7,674 bases of DNA, taken from the NCBI GenBank assembly GCA_012032575.1, contig JAAUSP010000361.1:1-7674 (forward strand). Reading direction: 5' to 3'. Source of the DNA: Anaerolineales bacterium. Lineage in GTDB: Bacteria > Chloroflexota > Anaerolineae > 4572-78 > J111. The position numbers and the translations under genes are program-made. Position 1 is the first letter of the stretch; every line of letters starts with the position of its first letter. Positions 1 to 5,920 of this stretch are shown here, piece after piece. Below the pieces are notes generated by a model. That model had not been told where the DNA came from and searched no databases. It worked only from the letters and a program-made list of their open reading frames with translations.

Positions 1-1
1 T

Positions 2-55
2 AAGACGGCCATGCATGCGGCCATGCTGTACAACTACCTGGGTATCCCGGAATGA
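2..55 (+). pseudogene. Upstream part of the compact FAD oxidoreductase, in a different frame from the rest
   Basis: Read from base 2, this stretch encodes KTAMHAAMLYNYLGIPE and then a TGA at 53-55. The NYLGIPE segment matches the '(H/E)NY-x-G-(I/F)-P' segment that follows the FAD-binding Rossmann motif in thioredoxin-reductase-like flavoproteins. It continues naturally into MTGTDFQ, which is read from base 52 in the next frame. In the downstream frame there is a TAA at 1-3, so the two parts cannot be one uninterrupted frame. One extra A in the AA at 51-52 would restore a continuous protein. The break is therefore either a one-base deletion (mutation or assembly error) or a stop/start overlap (ATGA at 52-55). 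The N-terminal FAD-binding motif lies outside the window. Confidence 0.6.
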
Positions 56-447
56 CCGGCACCGACTTTCAAAAAACGGCCCACGCTCAGGTGCAGAAAT
101 TCGGAGCGCAGATTCACGCGGAGGAAGTTAGCGGCATCGAGCAGACAGAGACCGGCTTTGCCGTAACCACTGCCGGCGGTGAGCGTCACGAAAGCAAATA
201 TTTGATCATTGCCGAGGGTAAATCCATTAAACTGGCCCAAAGCCTCGGCCTGACCATCACCAGCAGCGGGGTGCAGGTTGACTCCAACTATCGCAGCTCG
301 ATTGAGCGGTTGTACGTGGTCGGGCGCAGCACCCGGCTGGCCCGCAGCCAGGCCATCATCTCCGCCGGAATGGGTGCAGTCGCCGCCCTGGATATTTTAG
401 CCAACGAAAAAGGCAAAGATTTTGTAGATTACGATACGGTCAGTTGA
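52..447 (+). CDS. Compact thioredoxin-reductase-like FAD-binding oxidoreductase, C-terminal part
   Basis: This frame encodes 131 residues matching the latter part of a class of short FAD flavoproteins related to thioredoxin reductase. Residues 1-23 (MTGTDF...VQKFGAQ) match the helix after the NYLGIPE loop. Residues 48-55 (KYLIIAEG) match the strand that usually ends in ATG. Residues 85-117 (ERLYVVGRS then AIISAGMGAVAALDIL) match the second FAD-contact motif, normally written 'GvfAaGD...qai.AageG..AA'. The NADPH-binding domain with its CxxC disulfide, normally inserted between these two parts, is absent: LIIAEGK passes almost directly to the C-terminal FAD motif. This fits known roughly 180-residue stand-alone FAD proteins whose reductant and substrate are uncertain. 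The ATG at 52 is probably not the true start, because the homology continues upstream in another frame. It converges on the nSTAND1 gene. Confidence 0.75.
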   Translation: MTGTDFQKTAHAQVQKFGAQIHAEEVSGIEQTETGFAVTTAGGERHESKYLIIAEGKSIKLAQSLGLTITSSGVQVDSNYRSSIERLYVVGRSTRLARSQAIISAGMGAVAALDILANEKGKDFVDYDTVS

Positions 448-492
448 CTCTACAACCTATAGTCCATTAGAAAAGTTTTCGCCCCACGACTT

Positions 493-549
493 ACGTGTTG
501 CGTGTTGCGTGTTCCGTTTATTTGACGCAACACGCAACACGCAACACGT
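493..549. repeat. Heptamer-built inverted repeat between convergent genes (GTGTTGC / GCAACAC)
   Basis: The arms at 493-513 and 529-549 are perfect 21-base reverse complements with a 15-base loop. Each arm is a tandem array of one heptamer. GTGTTGC occurs at 495-501 and 502-508, with a diverged third copy at 509-515. GCAACAC occurs at 527-533, 534-540 and 541-547. The hairpin lies between two convergent genes, so it could end transcription from both sides. Neither side carries a T tract, so it is not a textbook intrinsic terminator. Confidence 0.9.
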
Positions 550-573
550 GCCTGATGAAAATCCCCTTTACCA

Positions 574-2664
574 TTACTTCACTTTCTGCCCGGTCCACGG
601 GTCCCAAATGGCATATTTGCCTTCACTGGTAGCCGTGACCAGCAGCGAAGAATCTTCCCAAAACGCCACACTGACAATCGAGCCGCCCTCGCTGTCAAGC
701 ACTCGGGCCTGCTGCCAGGTCGAGGTGTCCCACAGACGAGTGGTGCCGTCGTCGCCGCCGGTAGCCAGCAGCCGGCCATCGGGCGAGAAGACGACGTAGC
801 GGATGGTGTTGGTGTGTCCGCCCAATTGAGCAATGGCCTGGCCTGTCCGCAAATCCCAGACAAGGGTGGTTCCGCTGGTATCTGACGAAGCCAGGTAGGT
901 AACTTGTTCGTTGAGGCTGAGTTTGGTCACAGCAGCGGTATGGCCGTTCAGGCTGAATAACAAGCGCCCTTCAAGCGTATCGGTCAGGTTGATGGTTGTT
1001 CCATTCGGCGCGATGGCAATATACAGCCGCCCGTTGAGCGGCAATCCGGTGGTGATGACCGCATCTTTGAGCACTGCTTCGGCCCGCAGAAAGCCGGTGT
1101 AAATGGCCAGGCCAATCACCACGACGGTTGTCAGGATAAACAGCCCCAGGGCGATAACGGTCCAACGCAGTCGTCCCGCCGCTTTGGCTTGAGCCTCGGC
1201 CCGCTGGCGTTCGGCTTCGGCCAGAGCGCGAGCCTGCTCCAGTTCGCGCTGACGCTGGACCTCTTTTTCGGCTTGCAGCTTGGCTTCTTTGGCTTGTTGT
1301 GCGGCCTGGCTGGCCCCCAAAAACTCTTCCACCAGCGATCCCAGGCCATGCCAATTATAAGCCAGGGTTTCCTGGAGTGCTTGATCCGAAAGCAACTGGT
1401 GTCCACTTTTGCCCGACTTTTCCCAGGAACGAGCCACCTGGAGCAGCGGTTGCTGTTCGCGCCAGCGTTGATTCGATTGCAGAATCGGTTCGATAAAGCG
1501 GTCGTGAACCAGTTCGTACCAGATGCCCCCGGCCCGGCTTTCGGTGCGAAGCAAAAATTGGTTGACCAGCAAATCGGCTGCGTGGATCGAAAGCCCCTCG
1601 GTTTTGTCGGTTCCCCGATAAACACTGCCCCGCGTCCCGGCTTCGGTGATCAATTTGTGTTCAAACCAATCACGCAGATCAATTTCAGATCCGCCGGTTT
1701 CAGTTAAAACTCTGGTCAGGGCTTGCTCATAAAATGCCGCCAGCGCCATATCCACATTGCCAAGTTGGCGCACGTCGGCGGGGGTAATTTCGGCGGCGGG
1801 TCGGTGCTTTAAATTTTCCCACAGTTGGTAGCAGACCACCTGCAACTGCACCGGCTCGACAAACTGGCCGGCCTGGGTTTGGGTTTGACCCTCCACCCGC
1901 ACCTGGCGTAAGTTGTCCACCAGGCTTTCGGCTACACCGGAGGCAAAGGGTCGCCCGGCCTGGGCGGCCGGTTTCTGGACCGCTTCCAGGGCGGCGACAT
2001 GGTCCATGCGCTGCATGTAAAAACGGGCGCGCATTTTGCCGGTCAGCAGCGGCGCGTAGGGTTCAATAGCTGCCAGGTAATCCTCGCGGAAGGTCAGCAC
2101 GACCCACAGCAGCGGGTCGTCGGCCATGGCCCGGTCGAGCTGGCGAAAGAAATCTTCGCGCTCCGCCCAGCGGGCCGGGTGGCTGGTTATCAGCTCCTCA
2201 AACTGGTCAATAATCAAAACGTGGGGCGCTTCGACATATCCCTCAGCCTGCGCCTGAGCCTCAGACTCATAACGATAGTGCTGCCCGTTGTCGCTGACCA
2301 GCCCGGCCAGAAAATCGGTCAGGGGCAGGCGCAGAAAACGCTGAGGATCACTGCCGCTCTGGTCCAGACTGAGCATCAAATTGAAGGCAAAAATATTGCC
2401 GACCTCGCGGGTACCCTGGGGCAGTTCGCCGCTGACCCGGCCTGTGGGCAAAACTGCATAACCATTCTGGCGCAATTGGGGAATCAAGCGGGCATTAATC
2501 AACGAGCTTTTGCCCGCGCCGGATTGAGCATAAAACAGGGTCAGTCGCTCCGAGACCACCAGCGCAAACAGGTCACGCGCTTCTCGCTCCCGGCCAAAAA
2601 AGCGGTCTCCATCCTGTTGGGTAAAGGTGCGCGGCCCGACGTAAGGATTTTCAATTTGGGTCAT
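574..2664 (-). CDS. nSTAND1-type NTPase with coiled coil, one transmembrane helix and short WD40 region
   Basis: This 696-residue protein begins with the usual nSTAND1 entry NPYVGPRTF (6-14) and FFGREREA (22-29). The P-loop is SGAGKSS (48-54). Walker B is HVLIIDQFEEL (148-158) and a sensor-like strand is VVLTFREDYL (188-197). YELVHDRFIEPI (383-394) is the motif that closes the helical/winged-helix part of this family. Residues 451-500 are a Gln/Glu/Ala/Lys-rich coiled coil, 501-524 a hydrophobic membrane helix, and about 545-696 WD40 blades ending in LVWDLRTG, RLWDTSTW and AIWDPWTG. Only about four blades are present, fewer than the seven of a closed propeller. STAND ATPases act as ATP-driven switches that assemble after sensing a ligand; here the partner is probably the SIR2-like protein encoded just upstream. 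GGAG at 2670-2673 lies 5 bases before the ATG. Family assignment is firm; a defence or signalling role is inferred. Confidence 0.93.
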   Translation of the reverse strand: MTQIENPYVGPRTFTQQDGDRFFGREREARDLFALVVSERLTLFYAQSGAGKSSLINARLIPQLRQNGYAVLPTGRVSGELPQGTREVGNIFAFNLMLSLDQSGSDPQRFLRLPLTDFLAGLVSDNGQHYRYESEAQAQAEGYVEAPHVLIIDQFEELITSHPARWAEREDFFRQLDRAMADDPLLWVVLTFREDYLAAIEPYAPLLTGKMRARFYMQRMDHVAALEAVQKPAAQAGRPFASGVAESLVDNLRQVRVEGQTQTQAGQFVEPVQLQVVCYQLWENLKHRPAAEITPADVRQLGNVDMALAAFYEQALTRVLTETGGSEIDLRDWFEHKLITEAGTRGSVYRGTDKTEGLSIHAADLLVNQFLLRTESRAGGIWYELVHDRFIEPILQSNQRWREQQPLLQVARSWEKSGKSGHQLLSDQALQETLAYNWHGLGSLVEEFLGASQAAQQAKEAKLQAEKEVQRQRELEQARALAEAERQRAEAQAKAAGRLRWTVIALGLFILTTVVVIGLAIYTGFLRAEAVLKDAVITTGLPLNGRLYIAIAPNGTTINLTDTLEGRLLFSLNGHTAAVTKLSLNEQVTYLASSDTSGTTLVWDLRTGQAIAQLGGHTNTIRYVVFSPDGRLLATGGDDGTTRLWDTSTWQQARVLDSEGGSIVSVAFWEDSSLLVTATSEGKYAIWDPWTGQKVK

Positions 2665-2673
2665 AATTACTCC
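2662..2673 (-). promoter_or_regulatory. Stop-start junction and ribosome binding site coupling SIR2-like and nSTAND1 genes
   Basis: On the minus strand the bases read GGAG TAA TT ATG. The GGAG (2670-2673) lies inside the end of the SIR2-like gene, its TAA is at 2667-2669, and the nSTAND1 ATG is at 2662-2664. This spacing strongly suggests translational coupling and coordinated amounts of the two proteins. Confidence 0.85.
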
Positions 2674-3668
2674 AACGCTTGGCGCAATTCTTGAATAAAC
2701 TGCTCAATCTCGCCCCAGTAGACTTCAAACTTGGCCTCGCGGCGCAGATATTCTTGCAGGTATTGTCTTTCGGCTTCATTGGGGGCCAGTTGAATGGAGA
2801 CGCTGGTGTGCTGCAAGGGCCGGGGTTTGACCAGTCCCCAGAAAAGAACCTTGAATTCCCAACTGGGCAAATTGTAACCCAACAAAATCAACGACGAATC
2901 GGCCATGGCCTGGCGGACGCGCTTGGGAATGGGATCGGTGCCCCGGCCCATCTCCTGAGAAATAGCCACCAGAAACTCCAGATAATCGTTCTCGGTCAAC
3001 ACCAGCGATTCCGGGTAGGCGTCGAGGCCGTGCAGGTGATACACCAGCGGCGCTTCTTTGCTGGGTTGATAGTCGCTTTCAAACACAGAGGGAATACTTT
3101 CCAGGCCCTTGTGCCAGCGGCAGATTTCGGTGCGCGGTTCTCTGCCGGCTCGTTTCAACGCCACTTCGATAAAATCGTGATAGCTGGTGGTCAGGTAAAT
3201 GGGCAGGGGAAATTCGGCCAGGTTCAACAGCGGATTGGCCCGGCCACCCTCGAAGCGCGGATAGCCCAGGCGGCCCGAAAATTCGGAGAAGGTCACATCG
3301 TCAAAGGATTCCTCGATTTCGGCCAGGGTTTCTTCGGGGATACCGGCAGCCTCGGCCAGGTCAAACAGGCGATTTTTGATAAAATTGATGTAGTCCGTTT
3401 TGAGCGCCCAGGCATCGGTGATGCTTTCGTCGGTGATCCCTTTGAATTGGCTGGTTTGGGGTAAATTATGCTTATCGGGCAGGGGATATTGGACGTAGTC
3501 GGCGTAAGCGGCAGTAAGGGCGGCGTGCCCGCCCAAAACCAGATTGTGGTCAACACTGTGGCTGATCACCGGCACTACTTTACCGGCCCGGATGCGGTCA
3601 ACAATGGTCTGCTGCCAGGTGACCCCCTCCTTTCTTTCGACATCCCCGCTGATTTTTATTCTCGGCAT
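2667..3668 (-). CDS. SIR2-like domain protein with degenerate catalytic motifs
   Basis: This 333-residue protein has the layout of the SIR2-like domains linked to STAND NTPases and anti-phage systems. The first Rossmann strand is VVPVISHS (31-38), where active members have a GAGxS loop. LPIYLTTSYHDFIEVAL (155-171) replaces the usual TTNYD, so the catalytic Asn is Ser162 and the Asp is His164. LVYHLHG (208-214) keeps the conserved His213. LTENDYLEFL (224-233), SSLILLGYNLPSWEF (258-272) and the tail FEVYWGEIEQFIQEL (314-328) are typical of the family. Active relatives hydrolyse NAD+; this one may be inactive, a sensor, or use another nucleotide. It is the first gene of an operon with the nSTAND1 gene, with 2 bases between stop and start. 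GGAGG at 3677-3681 lies 8 bases before the ATG and supports this start. No membrane segment or signal peptide is seen. Confidence 0.85.
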   Translation of the reverse strand: MPRIKISGDVERKEGVTWQQTIVDRIRAGKVVPVISHSVDHNLVLGGHAALTAAYADYVQYPLPDKHNLPQTSQFKGITDESITDAWALKTDYINFIKNRLFDLAEAAGIPEETLAEIEESFDDVTFSEFSGRLGYPRFEGGRANPLLNLAEFPLPIYLTTSYHDFIEVALKRAGREPRTEICRWHKGLESIPSVFESDYQPSKEAPLVYHLHGLDAYPESLVLTENDYLEFLVAISQEMGRGTDPIPKRVRQAMADSSLILLGYNLPSWEFKVLFWGLVKPRPLQHTSVSIQLAPNEAERQYLQEYLRREAKFEVYWGEIEQFIQELRQALE

Positions 3669-3690
3669 GGCACCATCCTCCGCTGAAGAG

Positions 3691-3730
3691 AGTAATCAGA
3701 AGCCAGTAGTCAGAAGTCAGTCGTCAGTAA
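3691..3730. repeat. Degenerate heptamer array AGTAGTC in the leader of the SIR2-like operon
   Basis: The bases fall into consecutive sevens: AGTAATC, AGAAGCC, AGTAGTC, AGAAGTC, AGTCGTC, then AGTAA. The period is exact although the units have diverged. The array begins 10 bases outside the GGAGG of the SIR2-like gene, so it would lie in that gene's mRNA leader if the promoter at 3887-3916 is used. Confidence 0.8.
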
Positions 3731-3750
3731 ATTTTGGTAACTATTCAAGC

Positions 3751-3834
3751 ATGTCATTTCGACCCGCGAAGCGGGGAGAAATCTCCGAGGCCGATGTAGC
3801 GCGATAGCGATATTTCATGTCGGCCTACGGCCTC
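3751..3834. repeat. Composite palindromic repeat (TCATTTCGA...GAGAAATCTC type)
   Basis: The first half folds as ATTTC (3756-3760) with GAAAT (3778-3782), enclosing CCCGC (3763-3767) with GCGGG (3771-3775) around a GAA loop. The second half folds as GAGGCCG (3787-3793) with CGGCCTC (3828-3834), or alternatively AGGCCGA (3788-3794) with TCGGCCT (3820-3826). I recognise the 'TCATTTCGA ... GAGAAATCTC' wording as a dispersed non-coding palindrome common in environmental bacterial genomes. It lies in the probable leader of the SIR2-like operon. The short open frames crossing it are not genes. Confidence 0.7.
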
Positions 3835-3852
3835 AAAATAACGTGAGGGTTG

Positions 3853-3880
3853 AATTAAACCACCATCTTAAGATTTAATT
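3853..3880. promoter_or_regulatory. Dyad at the predicted transcription start of the SIR2-like operon
   Basis: AATTAAA (3853-3859) and TTTAATT (3874-3880) are perfect inverted copies. Next to the right arm is the 10-base palindrome ATCTTAAGAT (3865-3874). The element lies just downstream of the predicted minus-strand -10 box, where a repressor would block transcription. An operator is only a suggestion; AT-rich dyads can arise by chance. Confidence 0.35.
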
Positions 3881-3886
3881 GAGCGC

Positions 3887-3916
3887 ATTATACCACGACT
3901 TAGTCAAATTTGTCTT
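3887..3916 (-). promoter_or_regulatory. Extended -10 promoter for the SIR2-like/nSTAND1 operon
   Basis: On the minus strand a perfect TATAAT (3892-3887) is preceded by TG one base away (3895-3894), forming an extended -10. A weak -35, AAGACA (3916-3911), sits 18 bases upstream. Transcription would start near 3880, giving a leader of about 210 bases that contains the composite palindrome and the AGTAGTC array. Confidence 0.6.
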
Positions 3917-3938
3917 TTTCGGCGCAAGTTTTCATAAA

Positions 3939-3980
3939 GTAGCAGGGTAGCGGCGGTCGGCGGTCGGTGGTCGGCGGTCG
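3939..3980. repeat. Heptamer array CGGCGGT with adjoining GTAGCAGG units
   Basis: CGGCGGT is repeated at 3951-3957, 3958-3964, 3965-3971 (one change, CGGTGGT) and 3972-3978. Immediately before it, 3939-3951 reads GTAGCAGGGTAGC, which shares GCAGGGTAGC with the octamer array at 7062-7093. The array lies between two divergent promoters. Confidence 0.85.
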
Positions 3981-4000
3981 CATCTCAACAGGATATAAGT

Positions 4001-4031
4001 TTGATTGCAAATGTGGCTGTTGTGTTATAAT
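4001..4031 (+). promoter_or_regulatory. Extended -10 promoter for the acyl-CoA ligase gene
   Basis: TATAAT at 4026-4031 is preceded by TG at 4023-4024, an exact extended -10. A possible -35, TTGATT (4001-4006), is 19 bases upstream, rather far but tolerable with an extended -10. The expected start near 4038 gives a leader of about 28 bases, containing GAGAGGG (4057-4063) 2 bases before the ATG. Confidence 0.65.
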
Positions 4032-4065
4032 ATAACATGAAAGTGCTGCAACTAAAGAGAGGGCT

Positions 4066-5763
4066 ATGTCAAAACCCTGGTTGAAATTTTACGATGCCGA
4101 AGTGCCGGCTGAGTTAGTCATCCCGCCGCTGACCATCCCCGATTTGCTGCGCCAGGCTACCCAGAACTACCCTAAACACACTGCGACCATTTTTATGGGC
4201 GCGCGGCTCAATTATAATCAGATGAAGCAGCAGGCTGACAAATTGGCTGCTGCGCTGTACGCCCTGGGTGTTCGCAAAGGCGACCGGGTGGCGATTATGC
4301 TGCCCAACTGCCCTCAGGCGATCATGGCCTATTACGCCACTCTCTCGCTGGGCGCGGTGACGGTGATGACCAATCCGCTGTACGTGGAGCGGGAACTGGA
4401 ACACCAATGGGGCGACTCCGGGGCAAAAGTGGTCATCGGGTTGGATATTTTTTGGCCGCGCATCGAAGCGGTCAGATCCAAACTGCCGCTGGAGCATGTG
4501 ATTTTGACCGGCATCCAGGATTATATGCCCCTGGCTAAAAAATTATTAGCGCCCCTGGAACTGCGTCGCCAGGGTAAATGGGTTGACGTGGCCTATGCCG
4601 ACACCATTCACGCTTTCAAAAAACTGATTGACCAGAAACACCCCGCGCCGCCGCCGGTTGAACTCGCCCCCACCGACCTGGCCTGTTTGCAGTACACCGG
4701 CGGCACTACCGGCCTGCCCAAAGGGGCCATGCTCAGCCATCGCAACCTCATCGCCAGCCTGACCCAGATCAGAACCTTTCTGTTGTACGGCCACGGCGAA
4801 GCCCAGGACATCGCGCTGGCGATTATGCCTTTTTTCCACGTGTACGGCATGAACGGCCTGATGAATCTGGGTATCCACCTGGCCGCAACGCTGGTCCTGA
4901 TTCTTCAGCCCAATATCAAAGCGATTGTGGATGCGATTGTGGCCGAGCGGCCCACTTTTTTCACCGGCATCCCCTCGCTGTTTGTGGCCCTCAATACGTA
5001 TCATGATATTGACAAGGTTGATCTGACCTCCATTAAGGCCGTTTTTAGCGGGGCCGCGCCCCTGCCGGTCGAGGTGATGGAGAAATTTGAAGCCCGCACC
5101 GGCGTGCGGATTGCCGAAGCGTATGGCATGACCGAAGCTTCCTCGGTGACGCATGTCAACCCGTTGAAAGGGCAGCGCAAATTTGGCAGCATGGGCGTGC
5201 CCATTATCGGCACAGATGCCAAAATTGTAGACACTGAAGATTACACCAGAGAACTGGCCCAGGGCGAGGTGGGCGAATTGATAGTCAAAGGGCCGCAGGT
5301 GATGCAGGGCTATTGGAACGCGCCTGCCGAAACCGCCAACGCGATGCACGACGGCTGGCTGCGCACCGGCGACATTGCCCGCATGGACGAAGACGGCTAT
5401 TTTTACATTGTTGACCGCAAAAAAGATATGATTCTCAGCGCCGGTTTTAATGTTTACCCGCGCGAGGTGGAGGAAGTGCTGTACCAGCATCCCAAAGTGC
5501 TGGAGGCCGCCGTCATCGGCCTGCCCGACGACCTGCGCGGTGAAAAAATTACAGCTTATCTCGTCCTCAAGCCCGGCGAAACTGCCACCGCCGCCGAGAT
5601 TCGCAACTTCTGCCGGGAGCGGCTGGCCCAATATAAGCAGCCCCGCACCATCATCTTCCGTGATGACTTACCCAAAATGCTGACCGGCAAAGTGCTCCGC
5701 CGCCAGTTACGCGAAGAGGCCCTGACCGAGTTGGGGCAAGATGGTGGTCAGACTCAAGAATGA
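4066..5763 (+). CDS. fadD: Long-chain fatty acid-CoA ligase (acyl-CoA synthetase)
   Basis: This complete 565-residue ANL-superfamily adenylating enzyme activates fatty acids with ATP to an acyl-AMP and then forms acyl-CoA for beta-oxidation or lipid synthesis. The core motifs are all present: the phosphate loop YTGGTTGLPKG (210-220), FFHVYG (256-261), the A5 motif EAYGMTE (351-357), WLRTGDIA (431-438), the hinge DRKKDMILSAGFNVYP (450-465) and the C-terminal LPKMLTGKVLRR (535-546) with catalytic Lys542. Length and motifs fit the FadD/LcfA group better than acetyl-CoA synthetases, which are longer. No signal peptide or clear membrane helix is seen, so it is probably cytosolic or peripheral at the membrane. 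It has its own promoter and is followed by a heptamer hairpin, so it is probably transcribed alone. The chain-length preference cannot be read from the sequence. Confidence 0.95.
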   Translation: MSKPWLKFYDAEVPAELVIPPLTIPDLLRQATQNYPKHTATIFMGARLNYNQMKQQADKLAAALYALGVRKGDRVAIMLPNCPQAIMAYYATLSLGAVTVMTNPLYVERELEHQWGDSGAKVVIGLDIFWPRIEAVRSKLPLEHVILTGIQDYMPLAKKLLAPLELRRQGKWVDVAYADTIHAFKKLIDQKHPAPPPVELAPTDLACLQYTGGTTGLPKGAMLSHRNLIASLTQIRTFLLYGHGEAQDIALAIMPFFHVYGMNGLMNLGIHLAATLVLILQPNIKAIVDAIVAERPTFFTGIPSLFVALNTYHDIDKVDLTSIKAVFSGAAPLPVEVMEKFEARTGVRIAEAYGMTEASSVTHVNPLKGQRKFGSMGVPIIGTDAKIVDTEDYTRELAQGEVGELIVKGPQVMQGYWNAPAETANAMHDGWLRTGDIARMDEDGYFYIVDRKKDMILSAGFNVYPREVEEVLYQHPKVLEAAVIGLPDDLRGEKITAYLVLKPGETATAAEIRNFCRERLAQYKQPRTIIFRDDLPKMLTGKVLRRQLREEALTELGQDGGQTQE

Positions 5764-5784
5764 GAAGTAAATGACTTACCTCTG

Positions 5785-5837
5785 TTGGAGATTGGAGATT
5801 ATTAGCCTGAATCTCCAATCTCCAATCTCTAACCTCC
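5785..5837. repeat. Heptamer-built inverted repeat after the acyl-CoA ligase gene (TTGGAGA / AATCTCC)
   Basis: The arms at 5785-5800 and 5810-5825 are perfect 16-base reverse complements with a 9-base loop. The left arm holds two heptamers (TTGGAGA-like). The right arm starts an array AATCTCC, AATCTCC, AATCTCT, AACCTCC at 5810-5837. It begins 21 bases after the ligase stop and could act as a processing or termination hairpin, but no T tract follows. Confidence 0.9.
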
Positions 5838-5851
5838 GTCCTCTTCCAATC

Positions 5852-5879
5852 TTGGCATAAATCAAAAAATCAGGATAAT
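5852..5879 (+). promoter_or_regulatory. Promoter for the XdhC-family gene pair
   Basis: TTGGCA (5852-5857) and GATAAT (5874-5879) each match the sigma-70 consensus at five of six positions and are separated by 16 bases. Transcription would start near 5886, 35 bases before the ATG at 5921. GAGGAG (5909-5914) lies 6 bases before that ATG, a strong ribosome binding site. Confidence 0.6.
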
Positions 5880-5920
5880 ATTGCTTATCAGCGTTAACGA
5901 TTAAAGTCGAGGAGCTTTCG

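Noticed and set aside
44..55. Programmed -1 frameshift site in the FAD oxidoreductase
   Set aside because: CCCGGAA does not fit the X XXY YYZ slippery pattern and no downstream stem or pseudoknot is evident. A one-base indel is simpler.
493..549. Rho-independent terminator
   Set aside because: The hairpin is strong but neither strand has a T tract after it, so it is recorded as a repeat; a bidirectional termination role remains possible.
1999..3464. Plus-strand open frames opposite the nSTAND1 and SIR2-like genes (1999-2694, 2679-3464)
   Set aside because: They are shadows of strongly supported minus-strand genes and show no recognisable domain.
3544..3807. Plus-strand open frames crossing the SIR2-like start and the palindromic repeat
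   Set aside because: They run through the repeat and the leader and have no ribosome binding site or domain signature.
3669..4065. Riboswitch or small RNA gene
   Set aside because: The hairpins are explained by dispersed and heptamer repeats and no known riboswitch core was recognised.
4546..5631. Long open frame of 361 codons on the minus strand
   Set aside because: It lies opposite the acyl-CoA ligase, whose full motif set is unmistakable. The antisense translation shows no family motif and is a by-product of codon bias.
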